Source of the DNA: Pagrus major
Taxonomy: Eukaryota; Chordata; Actinopteri; Spariformes; Sparidae
Assembly: GCF_040436345.1 (NCBI RefSeq)
Contig: NC_133230.1
Span: 16,316,197 to 16,380,196 of the forward strand
DNA: 64,000 nt
Reading direction: 5' to 3'
The notes beneath the pieces are model-generated. The model saw nothing but the letters and a program-made list of their open reading frames with translations, did no database searches and was not told the DNA's origin. This document shows, one piece after another, positions 1 to 12,149 of this stretch. Numbering within the stretch: position 1 is the stretch's first letter; each line of letters starts with the position of its first letter. The position numbers and the translations under genes are program-made.

Positions 1-328
1 GAGACAGGCCCCAGGTCACCTTTTTGTCATCTGAGCATCAGTTCTCTGGTCACATTTGGACATAAACCAGCCTACACACTAAACCTGAAACTGATATCAG
101 ATCGCACAGTGTACAAGTATAAAACCCCTCTTGTTGTAAAACCCCTTAGACCTGAACATGAGAGATGACATTTAGGATTCACAGTCTTAAAAATAGCACA
201 GGTCCATTACAAAAGCTGGTTAAATAGAAACCACGAACTGAGGATCACCTCTTTTCCAGCATCATTTGCATTCAGAGTAAGCTTAAGAAACAGCAGCTTA
301 CCTTGTATCAATACAGAAAATAAAACCT

Positions 329-334
329 TTTATT
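329..334 (-). terminator. Candidate polyadenylation signal of pip5k1a
   Basis: TTTATT on the plus strand reads AATAAA on the minus strand, about 600 bases past the pip5k1a stop codon. Other AT-rich signals are possible. Confidence 0.4.
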
Positions 335-932
335 AAAAACTGTGTTCCCACTCCAAATTACATGGATTTCTGCTAAAGCATTTGAGTCAAACCGAGCAGA
401 AACAGTCCTCTAGGTTCTGGCTTTTGGGTGGTGGAACCAACACTTACAGAGCAAGTATGCATGAGGATGTGCTACACCAGTTTGGTAAACACAAAGGAGG
501 AGACAATTAATTTTGTAACTATGCTTAAATAAAGTTCTCACATAAGGCAAATTTCTCATGTTACACTCTACACCAAATGCTGGTTTCACTGAGCACATCA
601 GTGCCAAGAACAATCTTTGGTTGTGCATAAAAGCATTCCTTTGAGATGAATAATAGTGTTTGATAACCACAGCATTAATGCACCCGCAATAACTAGTGTC
701 GGAACATAACCACCCACTGACGTGCCCATTCCATGTTGAGATTTAGAAACCAAAGTGCAAAAACAACAACAACAAAACACTGAATATCCCTCTTGGTTGA
801 GCTGATACACTCTATAACTTTTCAATGCTGGTACCTTAAATCACACCACGGGGAGTTGTAACATTTCCTCTGTGCTCATAACATCCTCAAAGTTTGTTTC
901 AGTTCATTTCAGTCCATGTCTCCTTCACACAG

Positions 933-3900
933 CTATACCTGTGAACACAAAGGAAATAACCTTGTTTAAAAACACTCAGTATAAGTGAAAAGTGTCACAG
1001 GAAAGCCTGAGAAAAAAAATTCCTATCAACTTACAGAGCATTTGCTTGCATTAGGAACAATGTCGCTGAGTGAGATCACATCCTCAGCACCGATACTTTC
1101 TTCAAGGGTCCCAAACTGAGCGCTGCAGACAGAAAAGGCGACACTATAAGTAAAGGGAACTCAATACATTATGACACACTGAGTCTGTGTGCGTGAAAAA
1201 ATATATCAAGTGAATATACGCACACCAACCTTTACACCTCTGCTTAAAGAAATTACTTGAGATTTGCATGACATGATTTCTGATGTTTGCCACTAGATGG
1301 AGATTCTACAGTTGCTGCAGTGCAGTGCACATGTTGATTTTCCTGAGATTCTGGCTAAGGGACATATTTGCCTCGAGTTCACACTCTCAGGCCGCCTTCA
1401 TTCCCAACCTGTGCATCACCGGCAGAAGGTCAACCACTGAAATTGTTGGTTGGGGTTAGGTCCAGCCGGAAGAAGTAGAAGCGATGGGATTTGCATACAG
1501 CCTAAAACAAAGGTCTCTCTGAGGCTCAAACCCATGCCAGAATTTTGTTGAAAATTAAATGTATCAGTCAACATAATAGATTATTAAGGCACAACTAAAA
1601 TTACTTTCTTTATTGCCTAATCCACTGGTTAATTCTTTTTAACTGATGAATTACTATTTTGTCTATAAAATGGCAAAAGAAGTGTTCCAAGAACCCAACA
1701 TGATTCAGTAAAATTGCTTGTTTTATCCACCCAGCAGTCCAACACCCAAAGACATTCAGTTTACAACATTCGCCATTTTTTTCATTAAAAATCACTGGAA
1801 CGATGAATCAATTAATAAAATAGTTGGACTGATATGAAATGATTCAAAATGTACAAGATGTAATTTGCAAAGTTTCTTTTGTCTGTGTTTTAATGGGTGT
1901 AAAAACAGTTAGTTAGTTGGATCAGAAAGATCCAAGAACCAAAGGTTGTTGCTGCCACATGTACCAAACCAACTAGTCAGTAGACCTGGTTGACCGAGGC
2001 TCAGCATTATCATCAATAGATTCAGTGGATATTATTTATACAGCGTATGTATATGTGATCATAGAGTTAGTCTTTTATTGATCTCTTACTAGATTTCTTT
2101 TTATACTGTGTAGTAACACATTTCTGCCACATTTTAAAAGAAAACACTTGAATCTGATGGTAATCATAATTATAATCCACAACATTACAAAACCAGTTTT
2201 AACATGCATATACTGCTGAGGATTCCTTATATTAAAACACTGATCTTTTCCCTCTTACCTCTTGGGGGTGCTGTGCTCCTTGTCTTTGCTCGGCGTGTTG
2301 TTTGAATCCACTCCCACTGGCCTGCTGGTATCCTGAGGCGGATTCTGACTTGTGGGAGCAAATCCAGAGTTTCCCACGGAGGAGACAATTGTTGTGTTGC
2401 CAACAGCGTCGCTGGGAGGTAAGGTCTTTGGGAGGAGGTCGGGACGACCTGACTGCATGACTGGGTGTGACGGGAGGAAAAACTGTTAATCCTGTGTTGT
2501 GAAAGAAGCACTTCACAAGCTGGTACATGCTGGAAGACTGAATCTCTGCAGGTATCAGTCAACAAAATTCATTTTCACTTGTTTGCATTCCAGGTGAAAC
2601 CTGAAAATTCCCAGCTCTTACCGTTGTCTCCTTCAGTGTTTTCTATGGTGTCAGTGCTGACTTGATGTTGGAGTAAAGGGTGCTGGTTGTTGACGCTCGT
2701 TTGGGTCGACAGAGAAGGCCCAGAGCCAGCCGTCTTTTTCAAAGGCCCATGTGCCACTGCACGGCGCTTTTTAGATGGGGAGGTCTTCACTGGACACAAG
2801 AGGGAAAGTGTTAATTAAGAGGTCATGAAGCCAAACATAGTTCGGTAGTGTTACTAGAAATGGAAGAAATCCTGATCCACAAAACGAAGACCAAGCAGAC
2901 GATTTTGTTCCCAGTTTTTACCTGGATAACTGTGATGACAAAATAAGACAGAACACATTTACTGGAAAACCTTCTTTATACTTACATGTGATCTTCCTGA
3001 AGACTACATTGCACATGAACTTCTCAAATCGTTCTGCATAGAATCCCGGTCTGTGCACCGATACAGTGTCCTAAAGAAAAGGAATGATTACAGGGGTTAC
3101 ACAATATATATCTGTTAATCTAAAACACAATTAACTGAGGCCAGTAAAAGGTATCTCACCCCATCGTGAACCAGAGCTTTCCACGAGTGTTCAAGCCTCT
3201 TTACGAATCTGAAAAACAGCACATAAAATCTGGATTATTAAAATGAAGTTACAACATGAAACATATTTGGTTTCACACAACATCTTCACAGCAGAAACAT
3301 TAAACTAACCTTCACTTTAAACTTTATCATTTATCATCGCCTCATGCCCTGAGGCCACGCTTGCACCTTATTCATTCTTCACAATCACTTGCTCATTCAT
3401 CAGCTGTTTAGCTACCAGCTGACAATAAACATCCAATTGTATATATGCAGGTGGACAGTGTAGCTAAGGATGCATGATATGGATTTTGTTCAGCAAATAC
3501 GGGCTCTGGACGCTTAACCGGTGCTCCTGGACACTAAATACTATGCCTAAGCACATCCTGTGTAGACACAGACGGAGCATTGAAGCGTTTACCTGTAGGA
3601 CTGCAGAATGTCAATGATACCAATATACACCAGCAGCCTCTCGCCTTTTGAGTTCCGTGCTGGGATGCCTCCAGTTCTGTAAAGTAAAACAAAAAGTATT
3701 TTTAAATGATCCGTCATTCCTTCTTTGTGGTAACAGAAACTGTGACAAGGAAGTTGCCTGACACATGACTTCATAAGGCCACAGGAACACTCACTTGTCC
3801 TCGGTGCCCGTTGATCCCATGCTCCCTGCCTCAGCCTGGATGGCCTCTATAGCCGTGCTGTACAGGGACTTTTGGCCTTGTGGCCTCCTTTGGTCCGCAG

Positions 3901-6900
3901 CCCCGGCCACCGCCTCTTCACTGGCCTGCTCTCGACAAGCCTGATCTAGGTTGTGGACTCCCACCAGGAGGCTGTAATCCATAATCTTAAAACTTTGCAA
4001 AAGCTAAATGGAAATAAAGGATAACAAGTATTGTGAGAGCAGTGATTGAGAATAAATTTGCAAGACAAATGCAGGTAATTTTTTTAGTTAACTAGGTGCT
4101 TTAATCTAAAATCAAACAGTACAACCACACTTGTTGCTTCATGTTGCGACAGACTTTATTCTGTAGTCTTACCAGACAGTCTCTGTGGATGGTCTTGCAA
4201 ACAGCACTGTGCTTGTCCCCCTCCATTAGCAGCCCCTCCTGCATGTCCTGCATGAAATCCAGGTCCTTGTATGTTGGCACGGCCTTGTCTCTCTCTTTAG
4301 GTGAGGCCCGTCGCTTGTACGTGGAGCCCTTCAGATCATACTTGAGGTGCATTCGTACAGCGCTCGGGAGCAGATTGTTCATGACTACGATGCGGATGTT
4401 CTTACCCGCTGCCTGGACACAGTAGAGTCCATAAAACTTTGGCAATAAGGTCCGCCTGTTCTGGTTTAGGTTCTGAAGGAGAGCAGAGAGGATTTTCATT
4501 AATAATGATCATTATCAAGTATTTTCTTGATTCATCCTTTGTCTGTCAGAAAAAGTAAACATTTCCTAGAGCATATGCTGACCTAAATTGCTATTTTTTT
4601 TTATTCAACCAACAGCATAAACCACACAAGCACTTTTGTTACTATGACAAAAGCCCTATTCGCATTGAACTAGTATTACCTAAGGACCTCTAGTCATTTG
4701 TAACAATTGTGGAGCAAGTCAGTTATCGCAATCTTGTGCTAATCTGCTACGTCCGTAATCCGTAAAGTAAAAATTCCACTGCATATTACCCGCCATATTA
4801 CGCCTAAACACAGATGTCATGTGCAAATCAGCATGTTTGTGATTTAGGGTTGCATTTCTTTGCAGACATCCGTTTTCTGCTGTCAGACTATTAAAGAAAT
4901 AAGAAATTTGATCACAGCTCACATATGTTGAACAGCAGTCAACAGCTGTGCTGAGAGATCGACTATGATGATGTTTAAAAGTGATGATAGAGAAGGTTAG
5001 GAGCAACATAAGGTTGTCATGTTCAAGTACAGCCAAAAAGCATCTGTTACTTGATCTAAATGGGCTACAGATGTGTGTTTATGCCTCTAACACATGCAGA
5101 AGAGATAGACAGACAGATAAAAGGATAATGATCAGGGGTCAGTCCATAGTTTTACTATGTGGGATAATCATGTGCACGTTTATTCTGTTTAAATCATCTT
5201 GTATCTTAAATCCCTTCACAAAATCTTACCATAAAGTATCCTGGAAGCAGTTTCTGTAGAAATTCGGCCTCTTTGTGCTGCACTGTCTTAATAATGAACT
5301 CATCATCACTGGAGAGGTAGAAGAGAGATCCACTGGCCCCGGAGTTTGACAGCTCGATCAGGTCCTCATTACACAGAGAATACTGTGATCAGAACAGAGC
5401 ATGCTGGTTAGATATGTGATGGAAAACAAACAAACAACAACAACAACAATGACACAGATTAACAGGTTAAAAACAGGGCAATCAAGCCAGCTGAGCCTCA
5501 TCAGCAGCTCCACCTTTAGTGTGTCAACACTGCATTATTTCACACTTCCTTAATTTCACTCTTTCCAGTTCCTCAACCACTACTTTCTTCTTACAGTTCA
5601 CAACTCATTTCCTTTCTGCAGAGCTTTATACACATTCTTTAAGTATTACAGATGCTGAGTTAACAAGAATACCATGTAGTCATCGGGCCGGATGCCAAAC
5701 AATTCCCTGAAGTAGCGAAAGGCGATCGGTGCATACGTCTTGAACCTGAAGTCTCCATAATGGTGGGCTGGTGTCAGGTTGCTCCCCTCACTGCCAGTAA
5801 AAAACAGGAGGGAGAGGAGTTAACCAAACACTATAAGACTTATTAATGTGGAAAAGACACATTTAATCATCTTTACTTCATCACTTTAAAGACTCACCTG
5901 GGAAAGAAGATGCTTTCCACCACTTCAAAGTCCTGCAGCAGCACATCTCTCTCAGGTTTCTGGCTTAAGCTGCCCACTGTGTGCGTGATGCCTAACTGGA
6001 TGGCACCTTTCAGGGCTGATGATGTGGTCTGGAAGATGGAAAAAACCATGAAAAATTAATCACAAGAAAAATGCAGCTCAATCTGTCTTTAATAGTAAAC
6101 TCATTAAGGTTCACATGCCACACTTGCAGGTAATTTTTGCAGATCATCAGCTGATACTGTAAAAACAATCACACAATTACACAACTTTAAGTGTGAGTAA
6201 GCATGAGGTAAACAGACGTACAGCTTCTGAGAAACAAAAAAATACAGAAATAAGAACTTGGCATAATACTTTCAGTTTATCTGCCTGTGGTAAAAGAGCT
6301 CTCAAGTTTCTTTTAGACACTGCCACTATAGATCAATCAATATCTATTAACCAATCATAAGCAAACTCAACAGAAGTACTTGTTTCCATTTCACTAGTTA
6401 CTTAATTTTGATAAGACCATCAACAGAAAATTAATCCGCAACTGATCTGAAAATCAATTAATCGTTTAATTAATTTATTACTCAAAAACTCAAAACATTA
6501 TCTTGACAAATGTAATATCTTTGGGTTTTTGATTGCTCGTTGGATAAAACAACTCTCAGAAATCATGATGTACATTTACTACTATTAATATATTCATAAT
6601 ACTGTTTTCTGACATTTACAGACTAGGCAATTAAAGGTGTAATTTGCAAGAAATGGCCAAAATTTGAATGTAGCTCCAAAACCATTGGGGCAGCCTGCTA
6701 ATACGTACAGTACATACATACATTATGGATGTGACTAACACCGGCCGGGAATACGACTCTGGGGACAAGAAGATACGGCGGGCTGGGACAGAAGTGATAT
6801 GAAGCAGCAGAAGAGCCAGAGTGAGAGTGAGACTGGGATAAGCAGTAGGCGAAAATGGTGTGTTGATCAGTAGTATTTTCACATCCTACTCTGTGAACTG

Positions 6901-8829
6901 AGGATTTATTTTAGACCAAACCAAAGATGATTGAGGAAAGACAAACCAAGACGGTTTTTGTGAGTTTTATTTGGTTTATGTCGAGTTCTAAGTGTGTTTT
7001 ATGATGAGTTAACGAGCCGATTAAGCTCCGCTGAGCGCGGTAAAAGAGAGAAACTTGAATTCAGACAGTGTACAGTTGTATTTTTCTGTTCAGTAAGTAA
7101 AATAGCTGTTTAAAAATCTTCTTTCTTGACATTTTGTGAGTTTCTTTTGTTTATGTCGACTAAGTAGCAGACTTTCTGCTTTTGCATCTCCCTGCTGAAA
7201 CTACATCAGCAACGTTTTAAACTAATATTCTGGCCATATCTTACAAATTACTCCTTAAATGGAAAGTAAATTGCAGATTAACAGACAATGAAAATAACCA
7301 CCTTCTTGTACGTCGTCTCTCCAGTGGGATCAATTCCACGGTGGCCGATAGTCTTTTTCATGTTCTGAGTCATGGTGGTGCTCGGACCCTGTCAGCACAA
7401 ACATGGTAGAAGGCAGAATTACAAGAGGAAAAAAACTCTGTGCAAATCTGAAGCAATGTGTCGCATTCTCATGTTTAAAAGAGGAAGGAATAAAGGATGT
7501 GTCAGCTAAATATCCGTAATTTCCAAACCGCCTAAGATAAATGTAATGAGTGTTTCCTAACTGACACAGAGCTGGATCACACATTTCCTCCAAACAAGTG
7601 AGTTACCTCAATAGCAGCATTTTTTCGAGTCCCAGGCGAATCTGGAGTGAAAAAAATGGAGAGAACATACAAGTTATACAGAAATAATAAATAAAATAAC
7701 AATCAAAGTAAAAGCAATTCTAACACTGAATGCATTCATATCAAACACACAGCTCGAAACAGCTTCTAACATTCCCTAATGTTGAAAACAAAGAGTGCAG
7801 CTGAGCTCTGAAACAACATGCAGACGCACCTCGTTCATTACCTCTGAGAGAAGACAGTCTCCTCCAGAACTGACTCTGCAGGTCTTTGCGTGGAATGGGA
7901 GGAATTAGATAAGTATGCTATTACCATTAATGTGAGTTCACACAGGGCCAGTGAGTGATAGAATGAATTTACACTTAAATGTCAGTTGAGTAGTTATCTT
8001 TATATGTTTGTTTGTTTTTTTAAAGAAATCCATGACGTGAACTGGGAGGGCTTAGGTGATATTTTTTTAGATGGCTATCATACTGTGAAAATGCAATCTC
8101 TTATACTCAGAAGTGTTTTTTAATAGTTTGTGTACATTGCCCAGAGATCTTATCTTGAACTCTGGGTTCATGCATAACCATTTATTGTCTGTGTTTTTTT
8201 TACCTTATTTTCTTTTGTTTGTCAAGCACTTTGGTCAACTCATGTTGTTTTCAATTGTGCAATAGAAATACATTTTGACTTGACTACAATTATTTAAATG
8301 AGAAGTGGTTAAATATTAAAACATCTGTCAGTCTTACGCAATAAAGTTCAACAACACCACAAATCGCAGCCGCAAAAATTACAATAATGTTGAGTCAACA
8401 CTTCTCTTTTTTAACAGAAACTGAAAATGATAACTTTGATGGAGGCACTGGACTGCTTTTCTTGAAGCTAGGTGGTCCTAATCATGTACCTAAGTGTACA
8501 TTAGTGTCATGAGAGTATATAAACAGTAGACCCAACATTGGAGACCATTCAAAGATTACATTTATGTGGTCACACAGGTTGTGTATTAAACTAGGAGGTT
8601 GGTTGATGTATTGTGTCTGATGAACTGGTGTCTTGCTGAGACATGTCCATGTACGGGATCCATACCCCGAGCCAATGTCCATGTGTCTGTATGAGTAAGT
8701 GGGTGAGACCTTATGCCAAATACATCTGATCAATCCCTTTCATGAGAAGGTGGGGTTACATATAATAATACAGTACTTACACCCAGAGGGGCCCTGTAGC
8801 CCTGGAGGCTCCTCTGCAGCTGTGGCCAT
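933..8829 (-). CDS. pip5k1a: Phosphatidylinositol 4-phosphate 5-kinase type-1 alpha (16 coding exons, about 601 aa)
   Basis: Makes PI(4,5)P2 from PI4P at the plasma membrane. Coding exons, 5' to 3' on the minus strand: 8829-8781, 7883-7842, 7641-7607, 7388-7302, 6028-5898, 5790-5673, 5382-5230, 4472-4173, 4003-3795, 3676-3593, 3208-3160, 3070-2986, 2789-2622, 2460-2259, 1122-1035, 938-933. All phases join. The start ATG has an in-frame TGA directly upstream. Motifs seen: [23 protein letters not shown], the IGIID metal-binding motif, and a type I specificity loop ([12 protein letters not shown]...[12 protein letters not shown]). The C-terminal stretch [12 protein letters not shown] resembles the human PIP5K1A tail and favours the alpha isoform over beta or gamma. 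The second coding exon uses an AAAG acceptor, so its 5' edge is the least certain boundary. The last coding exon holds only a Val codon and the stop. Confidence 0.93.
8218..8283 (+). repeat. LINE 3' tail fragment inside a pip5k1a intron
   Basis: The text 'caagcactttggtcaactc' followed by 'gtgcaatagaaatacatttt' and 'gacttgact' matches, from memory, the 3' end of fish L2-type LINEs, whose usual tail is 'gtgctatataaataaaattgacttgac'. It lies antisense to pip5k1a. Confidence 0.5.
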
Positions 8830-9447
8830 TCAAGAGCAGACACTCAGACTTGAGCAGATCCCTGTTCACTCCTGGAGATTAAACGTGGACAGCTTCTTCT
8901 GTGAGACCACTTCAGGTATCCTGGGGGTCTGTGTGGACAAAAAGCAGCACATTAACAGCAAACAGAGATGACTTCATGCTACAAATATTGACAGGAGCCA
9001 CGTTGACTGCTGGCTCTGCTGATGGACGAGCTGACCTGGATTCAAACAGGACGAGAGGCTTTCTGTTAACTTAACTATCAGTTCAGTAATGTGATTTAAA
9101 GAAATGGTAAGACCACTGTGTTTTGAAACAAGCTAGCACAATAAAAAAGATGCCTGGATTGCGACATTTAACGAAACAGAGGCGGCAAAGCTAGCTGCTA
9201 ACCCTGATTTAACTTTTCTAACTTTAACCCAGCTACTCTCGCTAATAAATGACCAACAGCAACACAATAAAACTGTCAACTCACTCGAAAATCTTGTGGA
9301 GGAGTTCCCACCGCTCCCGGAGAAAGAAAAAGTTAACTTTTTTCTCCTGAAGTCACTGTTTTCCCTCAATCTAATAAACAAGGAAGCAATGCGGAAGCAG
9401 CCGTTTGTGTTCTGCTCTGCTAGCTAGAGATAGAACGGAACTTCCGG
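8781..9447 (-). promoter_or_regulatory. pip5k1a: pip5k1a 5'UTR exons and promoter with an ETS site
   Basis: A probable first noncoding exon ends at 9285 with a GTGAGT donor. It splices to an acceptor that starts the ATG exon at 8920. An ACTTCCGG ETS/GABP-type site lies at 9440-9447 and no TATA box is seen, which fits a housekeeping promoter. The transcription start, near 9400, is inferred. Confidence 0.5.
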
Positions 9448-9472
9448 TAGAATTTTCATAATAAAACGCGTG

Positions 9473-9803
9473 TTAAAGGGGCACTATGTAGTTTTGGAGA
9501 AGAAATTCACACTCATAATTTTGATATTTACAGTATTAACGAGGTAATAATGCGAACTCAGACATTCCTATTTTTTTTTGTAATTGAATAAACAAGCTGG
9601 TCCCCAGAACAATGTTTGAAGCTAGAAAGGTGGCAGGGTACGCCAAACATAAACAAAGTAAAAGAGTGTGAAATTGTGTTGTCCTTTAAGGTCAGTTTGT
9701 TTATTCAGTTTATACAGTCATGACAACAAAGAGAGTTCGTTTATTTAGTTTGTTTAGGCCTTATAAATACAGTCAATGAAGATCTTTCAGAAAATGTATT
9801 GTG
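9473..9803 (+). repeat. TTAA-ended MITE, copy 1
   Basis: Begins TTAAAGGGGCACTATGTAG and contains 'aggtggcagggt', 'ggtcagtttgtttattcag' and 'ttagtttgtttaggc'. These blocks recur at 39180-39448, 40800-41126 and 51683-51966. The 3' terminal repeat of this copy is worn. It lies just upstream of the pip5k1a promoter. Confidence 0.7.
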
Positions 9804-10980
9804 TGTGGTTTAACAATAATATATATTTCAAGAGATTGTGATCAACAAAGGTATTTTGTAAAGACAGATAGAAGAAATGAGTGAAAAGTAGTCTTTGCTT
9901 TTAAATGCATGTATAAAACTATATACACAGTGCTCGCATAGTTAAATACACAAGTAAGGCACGGTTCAAGAAGTATTTAGGTACTTTGGTAAAGTAATTA
10001 CATGTAAATGTACAGAAGAATTAGCAGTATAATGGACTTGATGTGATGTATCAAAGGTAAAAGTAATCAGTATACAGGAGAATATGTTATTATAGAATTT
10101 TTAATTTTATTAATTGTTTCTAATACATTAATGTGTGAACATGATTTTTGACTTTGCTGTTGGTCGAAGCAGAGCTTTTTTACCTTCTGTATTTGCTTTG
10201 GGGAGTTTAATATATAACAAAGCTTCATATTTTGAAAGTTCATCTGTGTAAATTATTATATTCTTTAAAATAATTAGTAACTATACATGTCAAATAAATG
10301 CAGTTGTGTTAAAAGTGCCATAATGTTTGTATATGAAGTGTTGAAGTACTCAAGCAACTACAGCTGCCTCATATTGTAGAGTTACAGTCTGCTACAGCAA
10401 AGCATGTGTAAATAAAGCCCCTCAATGTTGTGAACATTTTACACTAGCTTCAAATTGAAATGTTTATTTCAATTCTACAAATACAACATCTGCACACGAT
10501 GTTCCACTTTTATTTTGAAGCCAAACAGGAAATGCCATTCTGTGTTTTTTGTGGTCCGGAGCACAAAACTATCCCACTTCATTTACATTCACACGGACGG
10601 CATACGTAAAAAATCTCAATCAAAAAGAGTTCAGCTTTGTCTTTAATATTTATTTGTGACTTTTACTACACATTGCCATTCAGGCTGGGGAGCCGCTCAA
10701 ACTTTTTTTTTTAGTGATCACTGATCAGTTTCTGTCTCACACCCAACTGTTACAGCCAACAGTGACCCCTGGTGGACATTTATTACAGTACATGTGTTAT
10801 TTATTATTAAGAGTGCCTGAAAACTTGTTTCTATACTTTTTTTCTGATTTACCTGATGTTTCCCCAAATCTATGTCAACTACTGTGTACTTAAAATCAAC
10901 AAAAGCCAAACAATTGATAAGACAAAAGACAAGAAAACACGTGAGAACTGTCTTTCTTTCGTCCTTTATTTCTCTAACAC
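9804..10980. other. Intergenic, AT-rich, no gene seen
   Basis: AT-rich DNA between pip5k1a and the ecm1-like gene. At 9940-10385 there are worn pieces of the 'aagtacttaag' repeat family found elsewhere in the window. The short open frames at 10455-10646 and 10718-10909 have no splice context or recognisable protein. Confidence 0.5.
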
Positions 10981-11001
10981 AGAATAATGCATGTTAAACA
11001 A

Positions 11002-11007
11002 TTTATT
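11002..11007 (-). terminator. Candidate polyadenylation signal of the ecm1-like gene
   Basis: Minus-strand AATAAA about 300 bases past the stop codon. Another AT-rich candidate lies near 10965. Confidence 0.4.
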
Positions 11008-11303
11008 TGAGTACTAACAGTGAACATTTGCAATTAAAAACATTTTTTTCCTGTGGTTAAAATATAGAGCTGTTCAAATAACTGACTTCAGCTGTTGTGA
11101 TCATTAACAACCATCACGCCCTGACCTCCTCTGAGCGTCTGTGGCAAAGACCTTGCAGGATACACTGTATTATTATCTCAGCTTGCACATTTTTCTGATG
11201 CAGCTTTGTCCAGATGGGATCCGAGCGCATTAACCCAAAGCTACACAAAAGTTCAGCACTCTCAGACAAATTTAACTGCTTTGTTTTATAACATTTTTCA
11301 CCT

Positions 11304-12079
11304 TTAACAAGCATGTGCATTGAAAGTGAATCCTGGCTCCTGGGGCATTGTGGGTGCAGCGTACCCTGGTGTTGGGTCGTAGTTTGGGTTTGGCAGCTCG
11401 CTGTTGAAACACGTCCACCGTGCGTCTCCTCTATCTGCACAGCACTCATACGGGAGAGTCATGGTGGAGTATTCTTCCGTGCAGAAGTGAGACAGGGCTT
11501 GTTTCCACTGCAAGAGAAAGATATTTATTATCTTGTTTACAAGAGACAAGCACACTTCATCCTTTTGTATATGGGCACAGACAAGACATATTATTAATAT
11601 AGTGCAAAATAGTGAAAACACAAGTTGTTGTCTTTGGATTGTGGTGTCAGTTTCTCCCACAAACACAACAACAGAGACTCACAGCTTGTTGGGCGCAGCA
11701 GAGGATCTGGGGGCTCTGCTGTCCACCGCAGCACAAAGAGTACCAGGACTCCAGACGGTTGATGGCATTTCCACGGCGACGGAAGTGGCTGGCACCGGAG
11801 CGTGGGAAGAAGCTGTCTGGGTATCTGGGACGACCCTGACCTCGTTGGCAAATGGCAGCAAGGTTCAGAGCGGTGGGACAGGCAGGCGGGAAAGGGACGT
11901 CAGGCTCATTGAGAGGGTTTCCTTGGGTCTCTGTGGAAATCAAGCAACACAGATGTTAACAGCATTGAAATCTGAAGAGTGCATCAAAAAATCTAGAAGA
12001 TTTTACCTCCAACATTTGCACCAAGAAGAGTCAGCAGTGCAATTATTGAAAATCCTGTGAGGCCTCCAATCGAAGTCAT
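11304..12079 (-). CDS. Short extracellular matrix protein 1-like secreted protein (174 aa)
   Basis: Three coding exons, 12079-12007, 11930-11683 and 11507-11304, join in phase to 174 aa. Residues 1 to about 22 form a hydrophobic signal peptide (FSIIALLTLLGANV). The mature part has paired cysteines typical of the ECM1/albumin-like fold: WYSLCCGGQQ, ILCCAQQA, then LPYECCADRGDARWTCF. Human ECM1 is about 540 aa with repeated modules, as I recall; this protein has room for roughly one. ECM1 binds other matrix proteins in skin and basement membrane, but no role can be read here beyond secretion. The family call rests on cysteine spacing and the motifs named. A separate ecm1 paralogue elsewhere in the genome is likely. 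Confidence 0.75.
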
Positions 12080-12134
12080 GGCTGTGTGGTTTTCTCTTGT
12101 TGATCAAAGTTGATGTGACTGGATCTGCGGCCAG

Positions 12135-12140
12135 CTTATA
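12135..12140 (-). promoter_or_regulatory. TATA box of the ecm1-like gene
   Basis: CTTATA on the plus strand gives TATAAG on the minus strand, 56-61 bases upstream of the ATG. Transcription should start near 12108, leaving a 5'UTR of about 30 bases with no intron. Confidence 0.65.
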
Positions 12141-12149
12141 TGGGCGAGG

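Noticed and set aside
2232-2528. 98-codon minus-strand frame starting MYQLVKCFF
   Set aside because: Wrong frame for the pip5k1a tail; the acceptor at 2461 and the [12 protein letters not shown] frame fit the family and phase better.
11533-12060. 175-codon plus-strand frame
   Set aside because: Antisense to the ecm1-like exons and crosses their introns.
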